Part shown: one piece after another, positions 15,267 to 17,359 of the stretch
Numbering within the stretch: position 1 is the stretch's first letter
Layout: each line of letters opens with the position of its first letter
Assembly (NCBI GenBank): GCA_036742455.1
Contig: DAINQU010000039.1
Span: 1 to 17,359, forward strand
Source of the DNA: CAIKZZ01 sp036742455
GTDB lineage: Bacteria > Pseudomonadota > Gammaproteobacteria > Steroidobacterales > Steroidobacteraceae
Length of the DNA stretch: 17,359 bases
Reading direction: 5' to 3'
The notes under the pieces: generated by a model
Told to the model about the DNA's origin: nothing
Databases searched by the model: none
The model's input: the letters and a program-made list of their open reading frames with translations, nothing else
Translations under genes and position numbers: made by a program

Positions 15267-15533
15267 TTGGCCAACATCAAGTCCGCAGAGAAGCGCGCCG
15301 CTCAAGACGTCGCTCGTCGCGCGCATAACAACACCCTGCGTTCGAAGATGCGCACCGCGATCAAGAAGGCTCGCGCTGCCATCGCCACCGGTCAGAAGGA
15401 CGTGGCAGAGGCCGCCCTCAAGGCTGCCACGCCGGTCATCGACTCGATGGTCAACAAGGGCATCGTGCACGGCAACACGGCCGCTCGCCACAAGAGCCGC
15501 CTGTCGGCCCTCGTGAAGGGTCTCGGCGCCTAA
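15267..15533 (+). CDS. rpsT: 30S ribosomal protein S20, TTG start
   Basis: S20 is a small-subunit protein that binds 16S rRNA. The 88-residue sequence is typical: ANIKSAEKRA at the start, RRAHNNTLRSKMRTAIKKA, then VNKGIVHGNTAARHKSRL near the end. It starts with TTG, the same rare start used by E. coli rpsT, where it takes part in autogenous control. A GGAG ribosome site (15255-15258) lies 8 bases upstream, and no in-frame ATG could replace it. It stands alone between the divergent murJ operon and the convergent obgE, with its own promoter and terminator. Confidence 0.98.
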   Translation: MANIKSAEKRAAQDVARRAHNNTLRSKMRTAIKKARAAIATGQKDVAEAALKAATPVIDSMVNKGIVHGNTAARHKSRLSALVKGLGA

Positions 15534-15564
15534 TTTCTCTGACCCTTCAAAGGGTTAGGAGATA

Positions 15565-15591
15565 AAACGGGCCGGCTTTGCCGGCCCGTTT
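15565..15591. terminator. Bidirectional intrinsic terminator between rpsT and obgE
   Basis: AAACGGGCCGGC (15565-15576) and GCCGGCCCGTTT (15580-15591) form a 12-bp stem with a TTT loop. The minus-strand exit reads GTTTTAT, and the plus-strand exit GTTTGCATTT. It lies 31 bases after the rpsT stop and 5 bases after the obgE stop, so it serves both convergent genes. A smaller hairpin, ACCCTT/AAGGGT (15542-15555), precedes it on the rpsT side. Confidence 0.88.
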
Positions 15592-15596
15592 GCATT

Positions 15597-16643
15597 TCAG
15601 GGGTTGCTTCGCGCCGCTTCCGCTGCGTCCGAGTCGATTTCTTCGATGCGAGTCATGAGCGCTTCGCACAATTCCCGCGTCCCCACGCCGGTCGCTGCGG
15701 AGATCCGGAAAACCGGACCCTTGAAGCGCAGACGTCGAACGATGTCTTTGCACAATTTGTCGGCGTCTGCCGGCGGCAACAAGTCGAGCTTATTGAGGAC
15801 CAGCCAGCGCTCACGGGTGGCGAGCTCTTTGCTGAACTTCTTCAACTCCGCCACGATCGATCGCGCATCCTTGACGGGATCAGCCTCGGGATCGGGAGGA
15901 AGCACATCGACCAGATGCAACAGTACTCGCGTGCGCTGTAAGTGCTTCAGGAAGCGTATTCCCAAGCCCGCTCCTTCAGCCGCGCCCTCGATCAGACCTG
16001 GAATGTCGGCCATCACGAAGCTGCGGTTCATGCCCACGCTCACAACCCCAAGGTTGGGATGCAGCGTCGTGAACGGGTAATCCGCCACCTTGGGTCGAGC
16101 CGCGGAGACGGACCGAATCAGCGTGGACTTACCTGCGTTCGGGAGGCCGAGTAGACCGATGTCAGCGATCACCCGCATTTCCAAGCGCAGCGTGCGCTTT
16201 TCACCAGGCAGACCTGGCATCGACTTGCGAGGCGCGCGGTTCGTGCTGGATTTGAAGCGCGCATTGCCCCAGCCACCCTTGCCGCCCCGGGCCACGAGAA
16301 CCGTATCGCCGTCGCGCAGGAGGTCGCCCAATTGTTCTTGGGTATCCTCGTCGATGACGGTCGTCCCAACCGGCACGGTTACGTACAGGTCCTCGCCACC
16401 GCGGCCCGTGCAGTCGTTGCTGGTGCCGGCTTCCCCAGAGGCGCCTTTGAACGTCCGCTGGTAGCGGAAATCGGCCAACGTGTTGATGCCAGCCTTGGCG
16501 CGCAGATAGATCGTGCCACCCAAGCCGCCATCGCCCCCATCAGGGCCACCGAAGGGAATGAACTTTTCTCGGCGGAAGCTTAGGCAACCGCGCCCGCCGT
16601 GACCGGCTTGCACTTTAACGAGAGCTTCGTCTACGAATTTCAT
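15597..16643 (-). CDS. obgE: Obg-family GTPase (ObgE/CgtA)
   Basis: Obg is an essential GTPase tied to 50S subunit assembly and stress responses. It has 348 residues. The glycine-rich Obg fold fills residues 1-158 (AGHGGRGCLSFRREKFIPFG, then GGDGGLGG). The GTPase domain follows: G1 GLPNAGKST at 166-174, G2 region YPFTTLHPNLG at 189-199, G3 DIPG at 213-216, G4 NKLD at 284-287 and G5 SAA at about 319-321. The acidic C-terminal tail is short (EEIDSDAAEAARSNP). It lies after rpmA, as in most proteobacteria, but a terminator separates the two, so part of its expression may come from the 60-base gap before it. Confidence 0.98.
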   Translation of the reverse strand: MKFVDEALVKVQAGHGGRGCLSFRREKFIPFGGPDGGDGGLGGTIYLRAKAGINTLADFRYQRTFKGASGEAGTSNDCTGRGGEDLYVTVPVGTTVIDEDTQEQLGDLLRDGDTVLVARGGKGGWGNARFKSSTNRAPRKSMPGLPGEKRTLRLEMRVIADIGLLGLPNAGKSTLIRSVSAARPKVADYPFTTLHPNLGVVSVGMNRSFVMADIPGLIEGAAEGAGLGIRFLKHLQRTRVLLHLVDVLPPDPEADPVKDARSIVAELKKFSKELATRERWLVLNKLDLLPPADADKLCKDIVRRLRFKGPVFRISAATGVGTRELCEALMTRIEEIDSDAAEAARSNP

Positions 16644-16698
16644 GGGAGCACTCTACGCCTAAACGAGCGCCGGCGCCGCCGGCAGGACCCAGAAACGA

Positions 16699-16722
16699 AA
16701 ACCCCGGCCGTAGCCGGGGTTT
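16699..16722 (-). terminator. Intrinsic terminator after rpmA
   Basis: AAACCCCGGC on the minus strand (from 16722 down to 16713) pairs with GCCGGGGTTT (16708 to 16699), a 10-bp stem with a 4-base loop, and exits into TTTTCGTTT. It lies 24 bases after the rpmA stop and should reduce read-through from rplU-rpmA into obgE. A second GC-only palindrome (GCCGGC-GGC-GCCGGC, 16669-16683) follows before obgE. Confidence 0.8.
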
Positions 16723-16746
16723 CGGGAACCTCGTCGGTTCGTCGCG

Positions 16747-17004
16747 TTATGCCGCGACGACGCTGACGAACGTCCGGCGCTCAGCGCCCTTCTTCGCGAA
16801 AGCCACCTTGCCCTCGACGAGCGCGAACAGGGTGTGATCCGTGCCAATCCCGACGTTATCGCCGGCCTTGAACAGCGTGCCGCGCTGGCGAACGAGGATG
16901 TTGCCGGCGAGCACCTGCTCACCGCCGAACTTCTTCACGCCCAAACGCTTCGACTGCGAATCGCGGCCGTTCTTAGTAGAGCCGCCTGCCTTTTTATGTG
17001 CCAT
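16747..17004 (-). CDS. rpmA: 50S ribosomal protein L27
   Basis: L27 sits near the peptidyl-transferase centre of the 50S subunit. The 85-residue sequence is full length and typical: AHKKAGGSTKNGRDSQSKRL at the N-terminus, GVKKFGGEQVLAGNILVRQR, then GTDHTLFALVEGKVAF. The N-terminal tail starts directly at MAHKKAGG, with no cleaved extension of the kind seen in Firmicutes. An AGGAG ribosome site lies 9 bases upstream. It follows rplU after 28 bases and is followed by a terminator. Confidence 0.98.
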   Translation of the reverse strand: MAHKKAGGSTKNGRDSQSKRLGVKKFGGEQVLAGNILVRQRGTLFKAGDNVGIGTDHTLFALVEGKVAFAKKGAERRTFVSVVAA

Positions 17005-17032
17005 TTCGTATGACTCCTAAATCGAATTCAAA

Positions 17033-17344
17033 TCAGCCGCTGATCGCCGTCACCTTGATCTCGGTGTACGGCTGGCGGTGGGTGCCCTGACGCAAGTAGT
17101 GCTTGCGGCGGCGGAATTTCACGATGCGAACCTTATCGGCCTTGCCGTGGCTCTGCACAGTTGCGGTGACCTTCGCGCCCGCCACCATCGGCTTGCCGAT
17201 CTTGACGTCAGCGCCTTCGCCGACAATCAGGATGTCGCCGAATTCGACCGTGGCACCGGCATCGGCCGGGAGCTTCTCAACACGAAGGACCGAACCTTCG
17301 TTAACGCGGTACTGCTTACCGCCGGTTTGGATGACCGCGAACAT
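17033..17344 (-). CDS. rplU: 50S ribosomal protein L21
   Basis: L21 binds 23S rRNA in the 50S subunit. The gene is complete: 103 residues starting FAVIQTGGKQYRV, with VKFRRRKHYLRQGTHRQPYT near the C-terminus, the family signature. A GAGGTG ribosome site (17354-17359) lies 9 bases before the ATG at the very edge of the window. The promoter of the rplU-rpmA unit is therefore outside. Confidence 0.98.
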   Translation of the reverse strand: MFAVIQTGGKQYRVNEGSVLRVEKLPADAGATVEFGDILIVGEGADVKIGKPMVAGAKVTATVQSHGKADKVRIVKFRRRKHYLRQGTHRQPYTEIKVTAISG

Positions 17345-17359
17345 GTTCCGTTACACCTC

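Overview
The window is GC-rich, tightly packed bacterial chromosome. The right half reads as Gammaproteobacteria: rplU-rpmA-obgE, rpsT with a TTG start, then murJ-ribF-ileS-lspA-ispH, with no fkpB between lspA and ispH. This order and the GC-rich codon use suggest a lineage near Xanthomonadales or Nevskiales rather than the enterics. That placement is inference; no 16S gene is present. No stretch over 300 bases lacks a gene, and I see no transposase, integrase, CRISPR array or phage gene.

Layout, left to right. 1-915 (+) is a zinc-type cation diffusion facilitator cut by the window edge; it overlaps tail to tail with the next gene. 873-2341 (-) is a two-gene operon: an Sfp-type 4'-phosphopantetheinyl transferase, then a DUF374 acyltransferase. 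2340-6661 (+) is a divergent three-gene operon: a cytochrome P450, a fatty-acyl-AMP ligase fused to an acyl carrier domain, and a VanZ-like membrane protein with a C-terminal beta domain. 6755-8119 (+) is a secreted Cys-containing protein with an HExxE motif. 8199-8274 (-) is tRNA-Thr(CGT) with its own promoter. 8328-15120 (-) is the housekeeping operon murJ-ribF-ileS-lspA-ispH. 15267-15533 (+) is rpsT, separated by a two-way terminator from obgE (-). rpmA and rplU (-) close the window.

The most interesting part is 873-6661. The two divergent operons share a CATG at which each strand starts with its own ATG. Their products form a coherent, apparently undescribed acyl pathway. The PPTase would prime the carrier domain, the ligase would load a fatty acid onto it, the P450 would oxidise the tethered chain, and the acyltransferase would move the product to a lipid or sugar acceptor at the membrane. 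The VanZ-like protein may display or handle the product. No ketosynthase, thioesterase or redox partner lies in the window, so this scheme is inferred from gene content.

The housekeeping operon couples lipid II flipping (MurJ), flavin cofactor synthesis (RibF), isoleucyl-tRNA synthesis (IleS), lipoprotein signal cleavage (LspA) and the last isoprenoid step (IspH). Its genes overlap or lie within 35 bases of each other.
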